Below are positions 47,452-59,508 of a DNA stretch of 64,000 nucleotides, one piece after another (the stretch's first letter is position 1; every line of letters starts with the position of its first letter). Below the pieces are notes generated by a model, which saw only the letters and a list, made by a program, of their open reading frames with translations, did not search any database and was not told where the DNA came from. The position numbers and the translations under genes are program-made. This DNA comes from Nymphaea colorata (lineage: Eukaryota > Streptophyta > Magnoliopsida > Nymphaeales > Nymphaeaceae), in contig NC_045150.1 in NCBI RefSeq assembly GCF_008831285.2, positions 13,871,868 to 13,935,867 on the forward strand. The letters are read 5' to 3'.

Positions 47452-50190
47452 TGGTGGGAACCTAGACCCGGCTAGCGATTTCTATGCCCGAGAATAGATC
47501 CCAAGTCCAGGATCAACTCGCCGTAGCCTAAAGTCCAAACGTAAGCAAATTATACTTACAAAACTTTTCCTGCCAGACAGCAACCCCGGCTTAATAGTAC
47601 CCTGGGTATAAGATACAAGTATGTTTTCCCTGACCCAAGTCTTCAATCCTATTACAAAACTGAGGGGATTAAGGCTTGTACAAACGCGAGCGATACAGAT
47701 GTAACTCTCACAACTCACTCATCATTCATTCACAAACCATTCATACAATCCCTAAGAACGACCAAACCATGCCATTTCCCTTTGGTGGTCTAGCTACTCG
47801 CAACCGTGTCCTTGGCAAGGTGCCTTGGAGGGACTACCGATAGTAGCAAATGGCTAGAGCCTGGCTTAGAAAGCAAATGCACCCAATAACCCCGTTCTAT
47901 AGGATGTTTAGAAGTTACCTAGCCGATGAGAGATCGGCTAAAACAGCAATAGGATCCGAGAGAAAACCAGTGGCTCAGCCACTCTCGGATATCACAGCAA
48001 GGAGGTGGAGTGGAGGCTAGACCCGCCTGGTCTTCTAGTACGAACTGCCGAGAGTGATAGAGGATCACGACAACAGAAATGGATGGTGTACGGCTGCTGC
48101 AGACCTTGGTCGGCCAAGAGAGACCGCAAAGTGACGGACGAGCGCCTGGATGGAGGCAGGGGCTCAGCCCACCTGGCCGAGGTCACCTTGGCGCCTAGGA
48201 AGATGTTCGGGAGATGGTTGCAGCGAGGGAGGCTGCAAGATGACTTACTTGCTGTAGAAGAGTTGCTAATTTGATAACGTGCAATGCTTGGAAATGGGTC
48301 CTAACTAGTGGACTCCAAGGAGTCCGCCGAGCTCGGAAGAAGGAGATGAGCTCGGTATGGGTTTAGGTAGGCTTAGTCTAGGTGATATGGGTCAGCTGAG
48401 CTCAGTATGAGGTGTGAGCTCCGGTGGACTAGGTCAGGTGAGTGAAGGAGGTACGGTAGCAGGTGGACTTAGTCTAGACGAGTGGTGTGGTTATTGCAAG
48501 TGGATCGGTTATGGTTTAGAGATAGGCGAAGGGGCATGCGTGGGGTGATGGAGAGTTAAGCCTACGTGAGGTGGGTAATAATGAGTAGGAATTGTTCTAA
48601 GGAAGGTTAAGCCAAGAGTCATGTGAGTGAAGGGGTTCCTAATGATGAAGGGGGTCACTAATGACGAGGTAGAGGGTGATTAAGTGACGTTACTGGAGTT
48701 ACAGGGTTTGGGTCAGTTACGAGGGATGAAGAGGCTAAGGAGTGGCGAAGGGCCTCCTAGCTACGAGAGTGTAACTTACCTCTTTAATTCTCAATGATGG
48801 CACATGGGAATGTGCAATGAAGTGAAGGCACTGCTGGCTCATACGTTGGAGACAAATGGCTAAGAAGATCTGGATTGAAGCCTCGTGGTGTGAATGCTTG
48901 TGATTAAGTGCGTGAAAGAAGTGTAACTCCCAACTTAAAGACGAGAAGCTGAGAGGGAGGCTGCGGAGTGTAACGCTCTTAGCTCGCGTCTCCTTTGCAC
49001 AAGGTGGGTGAATGACGAAGCTGCCCTCGATTAGTAATTCTAACTTTGATATTGAATAAATCATACCATGGACAAACTAGGAAGAAGCAACAAATATGGA
49101 ACTCCGTCGGGTTACGCCGGGAACGAAGCAGCGACCCGATTTTTCGGCGTGTGGAAAGATTTTTGATCGGAGACTCGTTCTCAGCCGTGGATGAATGGAA
49201 TCGCCGAAAAATTGGCTGGGAGCTTGCTAAGATCTGGGCGATGCTAAAGGAATCAACGAGAGAGTGAAAAATGCCTTGAATTTGCTTAGAATTGGTCCGG
49301 AACTTGCGCCCAATTTGCTGATTGTTCCTGCTCAACCGAATGTGAAATTGTACTCAGACTTGAGGTTGGTGAGCAGTGGTTTATTCTCCTCTGTTGAGCG
49401 CACGGTCAGAAATGGAATTTGAGTTGATGGACGCTCGTTCGAAGGAGCCCTTATGCTGGTCCCCCGTGGAGCTTGTGAGCAACAACCGGCCGTCTACCTT
49501 TGAAGTTCCCAAACTCGCACAGGCTTCTCACCGCAAGAACACCAATCAAGCTGATCCTCAATCAGCCAAACTCACTGTCTATCCTCTGGTTTTGGGCAGA
49601 GAAGAGGGGCGACTTGGTTGATTTCGGATGGACTTCTGATTTCTACTAGAGGATGAAGAACCAAGGAGAACAACGATTCTTACCAAACCTCTTGCAGCCG
49701 GATGTCTCTACTCGAGTACTAGTCGGTCAGAACCACAGACCGATCTTCCCCAAGTCTTCCCGTGATACTTCTCCAGCCTCTAACTTCTTCTGGGGATGAA
49801 GATGTTGCACCGTGAGAAGATGGCGACTAGGTCGGGGAATTATGTGTATGATGAAGAAACTCCAAGAGGAATTCCGGTAGCCTCGAGGAATGTCTCCAAG
49901 CTTGTTTTGCTTCAACCAGAGCCACGGGTTGGAGCCTTTGGATTCCAATCACCGGCGGTAAGACAATGAAGGGAAGAGGGAGGCAAGAGCCAATTCACAC
50001 AAAAAAAACTCAACTTCTAATTCTTGATTGCATAATGAAAAAAGACTTACAAAAGAGTTTAGGTACTTGAAATAAAACCGGTTCTTACATGAGAACCGAG
50101 ACACTTGCTGAAATGAAGCGACTCAACTATAAAGCAAAAGCATAAAAGGAGACCGAGACGAGACGTCTCGAATGTTTAGTGAGTTTGGCA
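47452..50190 (-). mobile_element. Gypsy 3' LTR
   Basis: Reads TGCCAAACTC to GGTTCCCACCA on the minus strand. It directly follows a purine tract (GTGAGGGAGA). The outer junction is at TATATTGGTGGG (47,446 onward). The open frames inside it (for example 48,005-48,274 and 49,046-49,335) recur in the other LTR and are not genes. Confidence 0.88.
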
Positions 50191-50233
50191 TCTCCCTCAC
50201 GGGTTCAGCCATATAACTTGCCTAAGTTAGGCC

Positions 50234-53200
50234 TTAGACTTGCCACGCGTGGACTGGGTCAGGACTAGACTCAGGGTTCGAACTCGCTATAACCGGATCT
50301 AGGTCTAGTTCCCGTGCCTGTTCTGCCTTGAAGTCTTCAGCCTGCTGCCCGCACTCCGCTGATGATGCTCTGCCCACACCGCCCGCTGCATCAACTTCAT
50401 GTTCTATGTTAGCCTCCCTTAGCTCATCTATGCTTTTCATCATGTTGGTCGATGGTGCTTGACTCTCTTGGCCTTGCTTGGCCGTGCTGGCCCGAGTTCT
50501 CGCCCTCTTGGTGGGAAGGTCTGCATCAGATCCTCCCTCCTTACCTCGAGCTTGCCCCCAAGCTCGTGCAGTGGGAAAGCGATTAACTATCTGCTCAAAT
50601 TCTTCCCACGAAGTGCCGTTGTCTGGTCCTTCCCATTCAACCATAACTTCATGACATAGTCTACAATTCCGATGAACATGTCTATGTTTAAGAATTCGGT
50701 ATGGTGTTGGTTGTTGTTGGCTCGAAATTTGTTCAATCTGCCTTGGCACTTCCCCAACGTGCGGTTTTAGCCAAGAAACATGAAAGACTGGATGGACTAA
50801 GGCCATTTGTGGGAGGCCTAATCTGTAAGCTGCTTTCCCAATCTTTTGTAGCACTGGGAATGGCCCAAAAAACCTTGGTAAAAGCTTAGAGTAAGGCTGC
50901 CCTAAGAGGGACTTTTGCCTCATGGGTAATCTTTTAAGCCATACATAGTCTCCTACCATAAATTCACGATCCTTCCTGCCCTTGTCATATGTCTGTTTCA
51001 TTCGATTTTGGGCTTTGATGATATTCTTCTTGAGTGACGCTAGCACCTCTTCCCTTGTGCGTAGCTCACAATCAACCTTATCTTCCTTTGCCCTGCCTTC
51101 TTCATATTTTGGAATTGTTGTGGGGGGAATTCCGTAGAGAGCTTCATACGGAGTGGTCTGAGTAAACGAGTGCCAACTCGTATTGTAGGACCATTCGGCC
51201 CATGACAGATACTTTACCCAAGAGTTGGGTCTTTCTCCTGCAAAGCAACAGAGATATGTTTCTAAAGAACGGTTGACCACTTCACTTTGCCCATCGGTCT
51301 GAGGATGGTGGGCAGTACTGAATTGGATTGTTGTCCCCATCTGCTTCGTATATTCTCTCCAAAATTCACTCATGAAGATTGAATCTCGATCGCAGACTAT
51401 TGTCTGAGACATGCCATGTAGTTTCCCTAAGTGATCTTGGTACTTAGTAACCACCATCTGTCCATGATATTTCTTAGGCAAGGGAACGAAGTGGTTGTAC
51501 TTTGTTAACCTGTCGACCACCACGAGTATGGCTTCCTTGTTTTATGATCGTGGAAAGGCATCTTTGAAATCCATGGTGACATCAATCCACGGCTTTTCTG
51601 GTACTTGTAAGGGATTTAGATGGCCCGGAGGCTTAATTCCCTCATACTTTTCACGTTGGCAAATTTGGCACTGTTTAACATAATTCCTCACGTCTGCCTT
51701 CATTTCGGTCCACCAAAATTGAGCCTTCACTCGGTGGAGTGTTTTGACTACTCCTTCATGGCCTGCTGATGGAGTGGAATGAAAATGTTGTAGTAATTCT
51801 TGCTTTAGGACCGATTTAGGTGGAACCACCGTGCGGTTCTTTCTCATAAGTAATTTGCCCTTGATGGTATAATGGGAAATGGTCCCCGGTTTTTTAGTGA
51901 TGGAGGCTTTGATGAGCCTCAACCCTTCGTCCTCTAGTTGCTCATTAGCTATTTGGTCCCATAAATTGGTCCCTATGATTGAAAGTGTCAAGAATTGCTC
52001 GCCCAACCTTGATAGTGCATCTACCGCGGTATTGTCTAGCCCTTTCTTATACTCGATTTCAAAATCGTATCCGAGGAGTTTGGCCAACCACCTTTGTTGT
52101 GTTGGTGTTGAAACTCGTTGTTTGAGCATGTATTTAAGGCTGTTCTGATCTGTCTTCACGATGAACCTTCAGCCTATGAGGTAAGGCCTCCATTTCTCAA
52201 CTGACAACACTATGGCAAGAAGTTCTTTCTTGTATGTCGATAACGGTTTGGCCCGATTGGTGAGAGCCTTTGACATATATGCTATAGGGTGATTTTCTTG
52301 GCTGAGGACAGCTCCTATGCCAATGTCACAAGCATCCGTTTCAATAGTGAAAGGCTTGCCAAAATCGGGCAAGGTGAGAACAGGTGCTGTCATGAGTGCC
52401 GATTTCGATTTCTCAAATACCTCTATTGCTTTGTCTGACCAAGCGAATGCTCCTTTCTTAGTCATTTGGGTTAATGGGGCGGCTATGAGCCCATAGCCTT
52501 GAATGAATCTTCTATAATAGCCGGTTAACCCAAGAAATCCACGGAGGCTTTTCAACTCTTTAGGCAAAGGCTAGTTGTTCATTGCCTCTAATTTTTTAGG
52601 GTCTGCTTTTACCCCTTCTTTGGATACTATGTGCCCAAGATATCTGATTGAGGGTTGGCCAAAGCTGTATTTTGGCCTCTTAGCATAAAGACGATGTTCC
52701 CTCAAAATTTGTAAGGTTGTGGCCAAGTGGGCGCATGTTGCTCTACTGACTGGCTATATACGAGAATGTCATCAAAGAATACCAAGATGAAGTTTCTAAG
52801 ATACCTCCTGAAAACATCATTCATGCACCTTTAGAATGTGGCGGGTGCATTGGTTAAGCCAAAAGGCATCACCAAGAACTCATAGTGTCCATCATGAGTT
52901 CTAAAAGCTGTTTTTGGAATCTCTTCATCGTGCATTCTAATCTGGTGGTAGCCTGCCCGTAGGTCTATTTTGGAAAACACAGAGGCACCGGTTAACTCAT
53001 CTAGAAGTTCGTTGATTAGCGGTATTGGATGCCGGTCCTTCACGGTTGCCTCATTTAGTGCTCTATAGTCCACGCAGAAGCGCCATGTGTTATCTTTCTT
53101 TTTAACTAGTAAGACTTGCGAGGAGAAAGGACTGCAGCTAGGGCGTATGATACCACCCTCTATCATTTCCTTAACTAATCTTTCAATTTCTGCTTTTTGG

Positions 53201-55302
53201 TGATGACCATAACGATAAGGCCGAACGTTGACAGGTTCGGCGCCCTGATTCATGATGATTCTATGGTCATAAGCTCGACGTGGAGGAAGTCCCTTTGGTT
53301 CCTCAAAGAGATCTGAAAACTGTTCAAGCACGTGTTGAACCTCGGCTGTTATATTTTCTTCTTGCTCATCTTTGGCTGGTATGTCCATGGCCTTAGTAAC
53401 AACCCAAAACGCTGGTTGTTGGGCGACTAGAGCTTTAAGTGCTGTCTTTGGTTCAACGTTGGTATTTACTGCCTTTAGGGTGACGTTTTGGTCACCTCCT
53501 TCCTTAGCAAAAGACATACTCATGTCTTTGAAATTCCAAGAGATGTCCCCTAGAGTCTCTAGCCATTGTACCCCCAATACCACATCGACACCACCGATGG
53601 AGAGTACTAAAAGATCGATCGTGAATGGTACCTTTTGCATGCATAGTAGGACGCCTTTGCATTTTTGTGTGCATGCGAGTTTGGACCCATCTCCTACCAT
53701 GACTGAGATTGGCTGTTGTTCTTCTAGTGGGCACCCAACTGCTTGAGCTGCCTCTTCACTAACAAAATTGTGTGTAGCACCCGAGTCTAGGAGTACTACT
53801 ACTTTATGCTTTCCAATCTTACCAACAACTCTCATGGCATTCGGTCTTTTTGGGTCTGTCAAGGCATGACATGTCCCTTCAATAGTCTCAGATGCACTTG
53901 TATCAGTCTTGGCCTCATTTGGACTAGGTGGATTTGTGTCTTGGCTAGACTCTTCTTCTTCTTCATCGCTTTCATCAATGACTTCAAAAACTTGAAGATT
54001 TTTGCACTTGTGAGTACCACTCCATGGTTCCTTACAATTGAAACATTGATTGTTTTTTATCATTTGTTCCCTCTCTTGCCTAGTTATGTAAGTGGTAGGC
54101 ACTCGATCACGGTAGAGGGGTTTTTGTTCTTCTCTTTTGTAGGGCATAGGCTTTCTTGGTGGTAGCCCTTTGTACTTGGTTGGATCGTTGCCCTTATACG
54201 GTTTTCGTAAGGCATTCTTGCGCCTATTTCTCTCTTCTACTGCTCGAGCCTCGGTGAAACATTCAGCCAAATGGGTGTATTTTCTTCGCTGTACGTCTAT
54301 CTTGACTTCTTCTTTGAGGCCGCCGATGTAGGCACCGATTAGTGACTTGGTGGTCCAATCAACCATGGATGAAAGACTTTCAAATTTGATTTGGTACTCT
54401 CGGACTGAGGACGTTTGTACCAAATCTTTAAGTTCTATGTCAAAGTCTATGTAGGCTGAATCACCAAATCGTGTTTGCAAACCCTCACTGAAATTTTTCC
54501 AAGTGATGTTGGGCTGATGGCGTTTGAACCAACGATACCACTTCATAGCTTCTCCATCAAAGTTGAGGATAGCTGCTGTAACCCATTCATTTTTCGGGAC
54601 GCTATGGCAATCAAAATACTCTTCAACCTTGAAGAGCCAATCTTTGGCATCAATCCCTGTGAAACGTGGGAAGTCAATCTTAACGGTTGAGGTTCTTATT
54701 CTTGGCTGAGTTTGGTTGCGTCTGCCTCTAAAGGGTTCTCCGTCAACAAACACCATATCCTCATCTTCTTCACTTTCATCTTTGCCCTGGTTCTTACTAA
54801 AATGCTGGTTTTGGGGCGCTTGTTGCTGGCTGCTAGAGCCGAACCTAAAATGGAAATCGGACCCTTGATGGTGTCCCTTGCTTCCTTGGCCTTCGGGTTG
54901 CCTGGTTCCATTATGGCCGAAGTGATCGAATTGGTTAAAACTGCTGGAAAAAGGTGGGACAAATTGGTTGTTCATTGGCGCCTTGCCTTTGTCCTGGTTC
55001 AGGGTGGTGCCTTGTGTGGTTCGGTCAAATTGTTCCATTCTTTTCATCAACGTGTTTTGGCCAGCAATCAAGGAAGTCATCATTTGCTTCATCTAGTCTC
55101 ATTCATCAAGTTTACTAAGGGACTTCTTGTACTCGTGTAGTTCATGACGCATTTGGTTCATGCTGGACTCAAGGGAATTCACTCGGCCTTGGTGTAAGGC
55201 TTCCATATCAAGTAAGTTGGATTTGATTTGTTCTTCTCGGCTGGAAGTCTCAACTTCTTGCTCGGGAGAATCATGGACAGTGGGTTTGGCCTTCTTCCCC
55301 AT
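50234..55302 (-). pseudogene. Gypsy gag-pol polyprotein, broken by stops and a frameshift
   Basis: Domains in order. Short N-terminal gag from ATG 55,302 (coiled-coil-like). Gag core (55,092 onward, residues ~140-290: [16 protein letters not shown]). Zinc knuckle [14 protein letters not shown] (~350-363). Protease DSGATHNF (~436-443). Reverse transcriptase from residue ~640 ([32 protein letters not shown]). The RT catalytic FFDD lies near 52,780. RNase H at 52,567-52,169 (DACDIGIGAVLSQ). HHCC and integrase core at 52,159-50,900 (CQICQREK, VVDRLTKYNHF, HHPQTDGQSEVVNRS). C-terminal chromodomain near 50,640-50,560 (VMVEWEGPDNGTSWEEFEQI). Breaks: TGA and TAG at 55,093-55,101; TAA at about 52,828-52,830; a frameshift and TAG near 52,570-52,740; TGA at about 52,166-52,168; TAA at about 51,539-51,541. 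It could move only if helped by another copy. Confidence 0.9.
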
Positions 55303-56158
55303 TGAAATTTCTGCTCTTAGTCCTGTCGCACGGCTGATCCAACAATCAACGATCTGCTGCTACCGCTAACGACTGAAGAGGAAACCTCTTGTTAGTGGGC
55401 TGGTTGCTAGAAATTCTTCAGAAAACCAGTGCAGCTTGTAAATTCAATAACTTCACTTCCAGAACTCTAAAAATCGTGAAACTTGGTTGAAAAATACTAG
55501 ACACGCTAGGAAATCCAATGGCACCAAGTTTAGTTTCTAATTCCTCCCCAGTCTAAGTCGATCTGCCTAGAAAGTCATGCCTGGACCTCGTTTATCAAGC
55601 TTGTCGCTCGTTCTTCAGCCGCGTAGGAAACTTCTAGCAACAGGGGTCCACTCAAAAAATCATAACTTTTCAAGAGTAACTCCAAAAAATCTGAAATTTT
55701 AACTGGAGATACCTGAAAAGTAGGCTCTTCCAACAAGCCTAAACTCGACCAATTCCGATGCTGGAGGTGACAGGGCCAGCCTCCAGAATACGGCGTAGTT
55801 TCTGGTCTTTCAGAAACTGTAATATGCTTGCTGTGAATGTGTAATTTGACCTCTGCTGCGCCAATTTAACTCCGTTTCTCACGAAATTTGGACAAAATGC
55901 CTCCGAAATATTTACGAATAGGTTGGTAGGAAGGCTGCTCAGAAATCACCAAAACTTTGTCTGATATACTTGCTTGATTGGTCTGGACTGTTCTCACTTT
56001 TCTTCAGACAGCTGCTACTATAACACTACCAGCTTTGAAATCCGAGTGTAAACTTCCAAAACTCCACTTAAATCTGATATAACCTTTTGCCAAACTGAAA
56101 AATCCTCCGCTATACTCTGCAAACCCAACTGAAATATACCACTGGCTTCTGCAAGTGT
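55303..56158 (-). mobile_element. Gypsy leader between primer-binding site and gag
   Basis: About 855 bp without recognisable coding on either strand. The gag ATG (55,300-55,302) starts MGKKAKPTVHD. The leader is the expected place for packaging and dimerisation signals, but none can be pointed out. Confidence 0.7.
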
Positions 56159-56170
56159 GCTCTGATACCA
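56159..56170 (-). promoter_or_regulatory. Gypsy primer-binding site (initiator tRNA-Met type)
   Basis: TGGTATCAGAGC on the minus strand, two bases after the CCACCA end of the 5' LTR. This is complementary to the 3' end of plant initiator methionine tRNA and would prime minus-strand DNA synthesis. Confidence 0.9.
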
Positions 56171-56172
56171 AC

Positions 56173-58912
56173 TGGTGGGAACCTAGACCCGGCTAGCGAT
56201 TTCTACGCCCGAGAATAGATCCCAAGTCCAGGATCAACTCGCGGTAGCCTAAAGTCCAAACTTAAGCAAATTATACTTACAAAACTTTTCCTGCCGAACA
56301 GCAACCCCGGCTTAATAGTACCTGAGTATAAGATACAAGTATGTTTTCCCTGACCCAAGTCTTCAATCCTATTACAAAACTGAGGGGATTAAGGCTTGTA
56401 CAAACGCGAGCGATACAGATGTAACTCTCACAACTCACTCATCATTCATTCACAAACCATTCATACAATCCCTAAGAACGACCAAACCATGCCCTTTCCC
56501 TTTGGTGGTCTAGCTACTCGCAGCCGTGTCCTTCGCAAGGTGCCTTGGAGGGACTACCGGTAGTAGCAAATGGCTAGAGCCTGGCTTAGAAAGCAAATGC
56601 ACCCAATAACCCCGTTCTATAGGATGTTTAGAAGTTACCTAGCCGATGAGAGATCGGCTTAAACAGCAATAGGATCCGAGAGAAAACCAGTGGCTCAACC
56701 ACTCTCGGATATCACAGTAAGGAGGTGGAGTGGAGGCTAGACCCGCCTGGTCTTCTAGTACGAACTGTCGAGAGTGATAGAGGATCACGACAACAGAAAT
56801 GGATGGTGTACCGCTGCTGCAGGCCTCGGTCGGCCAAGAGAGACAGCAAAGTGACGGACGAGCGCCTGGATGGAGGCAGGGGCTCAGCCCACCTGGCCGA
56901 GGTCACCTTGGCTCCTAGGAAGATGTTCGGGAGATGGTTGCAGCGAGGGAGGCTGCAAGATGACTTACTTGCTGTAGAAGAGATGCTAATTTGATAACGT
57001 GCAATCCTTGGAAATGGATCCTAACTAGTGGACTCCAAGGGGTCCGCCGAGCTCGGAACAAGGAGATGAGCTCGGTATGGGTTTAGGTAGGCTTAGTCTA
57101 GGTGATATGGGTCAACTGAGCTCAGTATGAGGTGTGAGCTCCGGTGGACTAGGTTCAGGTGAGTGAAGGAGGTACGGTAGCAGGTGGACTTAGTCTAGAC
57201 GAGTGGTGAGGTTATTGCAAGTGGATCGGTTATGGTTTAGAGATAGGCGAAGGGGCATGTATGGGGTGATGGAGAGTTAAGCCTACGTGAGGTGGGTAAT
57301 AATGAGTAGGAATTGTTCTAAGGAAGGTTAAGCCAAGAGTCATGCGAGTGAAGGGGTTCCTAATGATGAAGGGGGATTACTAATGACGAGGTAGAGGGTG
57401 ATTAAGTGAGGTTACTGGAGTTACAGGGTTTGGGTCAGTTACGAGGGATGAAGAGGCTAAGGAGTGGTGAAGGGCCTCCTAGCTACGAGAGTGTAACTTA
57501 CCTCTTCAATTCTGAATGATGGCACATGGGAATGCGCAAAGAAGTGAAAGCAGTGCTGGCTCATACGTTGGAGACAAATGGCTAAGAAGATCTGGATTGA
57601 GCCCTCGTGGTGTGAATGCTTGTGATTAAGTGCGTGAAAGAAGTGTAACTCCCAACTTAAAGACGAGAAGCTGAGAGGGAGGCTGCGGAGTGTAACGCTC
57701 GCAGCTCGCGTCTCCTTTGCGCAAGGTGGGTGAATGACGAAGCTGCCCTCGATTAGTAATTCTAACTTTGATATTGAATAAATCATACCATGGATAAACT
57801 AGGAAGAAGCAACAAATATGGAACTCCGTCGGGTTACGCCGGGAACGAAGCAGCGACCCGATTTTCCGGCGTGTGGACAGATTTTTGATCGGAGACTCGT
57901 TCTCAGCCGTGGATGAATGGAATCGCCTGAAAATTGGCTGGGAGCTTGCTAAGATCTGGGCGATGCTAAAGGAATCAACGAGAGAGTGAAAACTGCCGTA
58001 AATTTGCTTAGAATTGGTCCGGAACTTGCGCCCAATTTGCTGATTGTTCCTGCTCAACCGAATGTGAAATTGTATTCAGACTTGAGGTTGGTGAGCAGTG
58101 GTTTATTCTCCTTTGTTGAGCGCGCGGTCAGAAATGGAATTTGAGTTGATTGACGCTCGTTCGAAGGAGCCCTTACGCTGGTCCCCCGTGGAGCTTGTGA
58201 GCAACAACCGGCCGTCTACTGGTGAAGTTCCCAAACTCGCACAGGCTTCTCACCGCAAGAACACCAATCAAGCCGATCCTCAATCAGCCAAACTCACCGT
58301 CTATCCTCTGGTTTTGGGCAGAGAAGAGGGGTGACTTGGTTGATTTCGGATGGACTTCTGATTTCTGCTAGAGCATGAAGAACCAAGGAGAACAACGATT
58401 CTTACCAAACCTCTTGCAGCCGGATGTCTCTACTCGAGTACTAGTCGGTCAGAACCACAGACCGATCTTCCCCAAGTCTTCCCGTGATACTTCTCCAGCC
58501 TCTAACTTCTTTCAGGGATGAAGACGTTGAATCGTGAGAAGATGGCGACTAGGTCGGGGAATTATGCGTATGATGAAGAAACTCCAAAAGGAATTCCGGT
58601 AGCCTCGAGGAATGTCTCCAAGCTTGTTTTGCTTCAACCAGAGCCACGGGTTGGAGCCTTCGGATTCTGATCACCGGCGGTAAGACGATGAAGGGAAGAG
58701 AGAGGCAAGAGCCAATTCACACAAAAAAAACTCAACTTCTAATTCTTGATTGCATAATGAAAAAAGACTTACAAAATAGTTTAAGTACTTGAAATAAAAC
58801 CGGTTCTTACATGAGAACCGAGACACTTGCTGAAATGAAACGACTCAACTATAAAGCAAAAGCATAAAAGGAAACCGAGACGAGACGTCTCGAATGTTTA
58901 GTGAGTTTGGCC
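56173..58912 (-). mobile_element. Gypsy 5' LTR
   Basis: Matches 47,452-50,190 end to end with scattered substitutions and small indels. The first base at its outer end is G rather than T (GGCCAAAC against TGCCAAAC), so the canonical TG is lost. The next bases outward are the purine tract and pol tail, not host DNA. Confidence 0.88.
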
Positions 58913-59250
58913 TCTCCCTCACGGGTTCAGCCATATAACTTGCCTAAGTTAGGCCTTAGGCTTGCCACGTGTGGACTGGGTCAGGACTAGACTCAGGGTT
59001 CGAACTCGCTATAACCGGATCTAGGTCTAGTTCCCGTGCCTGTTCTGCCTTGAAGTCTTCAGCCCGCTGCCTGTGCTCTGCTGATGATGCTCCGCCCACA
59101 CCGCCCGCTGCATCAACTTCAAGTTCTATGTTAGCCTCCCTTAGCTCATCTATGCTTTTTTCATCATGTTGGCCGATGGTGCTTGACTCTCTTGGCCTTG
59201 CTTGGCCATGCTGGCCCGAGTTCTCGGCCTCCTGGTGGGAAGGTCTGCAT
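58913..59250 (-). pseudogene. Second copy of the Gypsy pol 3' end outside the 5' LTR
   Basis: Matches 50,191-50,528, that is the purine tract, the stop codon and about the last 95 pol codons, with scattered changes and a one-base insertion near 59,158. Homology ends at AAGGTCTGCATCA, then host intron sequence resumes (TATATCTTGCACGC). The cut is inside the chromodomain-distal tail of pol. Confidence 0.88.
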
Positions 59251-59508
59251 CATATATCTTGCACGCTGTGCACCTTCTAACTAAAAATACTGCTTAGTAT
59301 ATGATCACTACATATTGGAAGAAAGAAGAATTATTGTGCTTCTGATTACAGATTGAAGGCAAATATTTGGTAAGGCATTACAATATATTCACTAAGGCCT
59401 ATAATCTACCTCAAATTCAAGGCATATTCATTAGATGTAACAAGAAAAAATAAAGCATGTTGACCGAATCAATGATTTCAAACAATATGATGACTTGAGA
59501 ACACGAAC

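Larger units (their letters stand above)
47452..59250 (-). mobile_element. Chromovirus (Ty3/Gypsy) LTR retrotransposon with a duplicated pol tail
   Basis: Minus-strand element: 5' LTR 56,173-58,912, primer-binding site 56,159-56,170, gag-pol 50,234-55,302, purine tract, 3' LTR 47,452-50,190. It is ~8.7 kb between outer LTR ends at 3' and 5', plus an extra 58,913-59,250 copy of the pol 3' end beyond the 5' LTR. Normal insertions have host DNA there. The LTRs are nearly the same length (2,739 and 2,740 bp) with few differences by eye, so insertion is fairly recent. It sits within an intron of the dehydrogenase in the same transcriptional orientation. Long LTRs and a chromodomain fit the Tekay/Del-like group, but I cannot assign the clade with certainty. 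Confidence 0.9.

Noticed and set aside
48005-48274. 89-codon frame repeated at 56,725-56,994
   Set aside because: Conserved only because both lie in the two LTRs of the same element. No known domain.
53372-54165. Plus-strand frames opposite Gypsy gag-pol
   Set aside because: Antisense shadows of the coding strand, which carries clear gag, protease and RT motifs.
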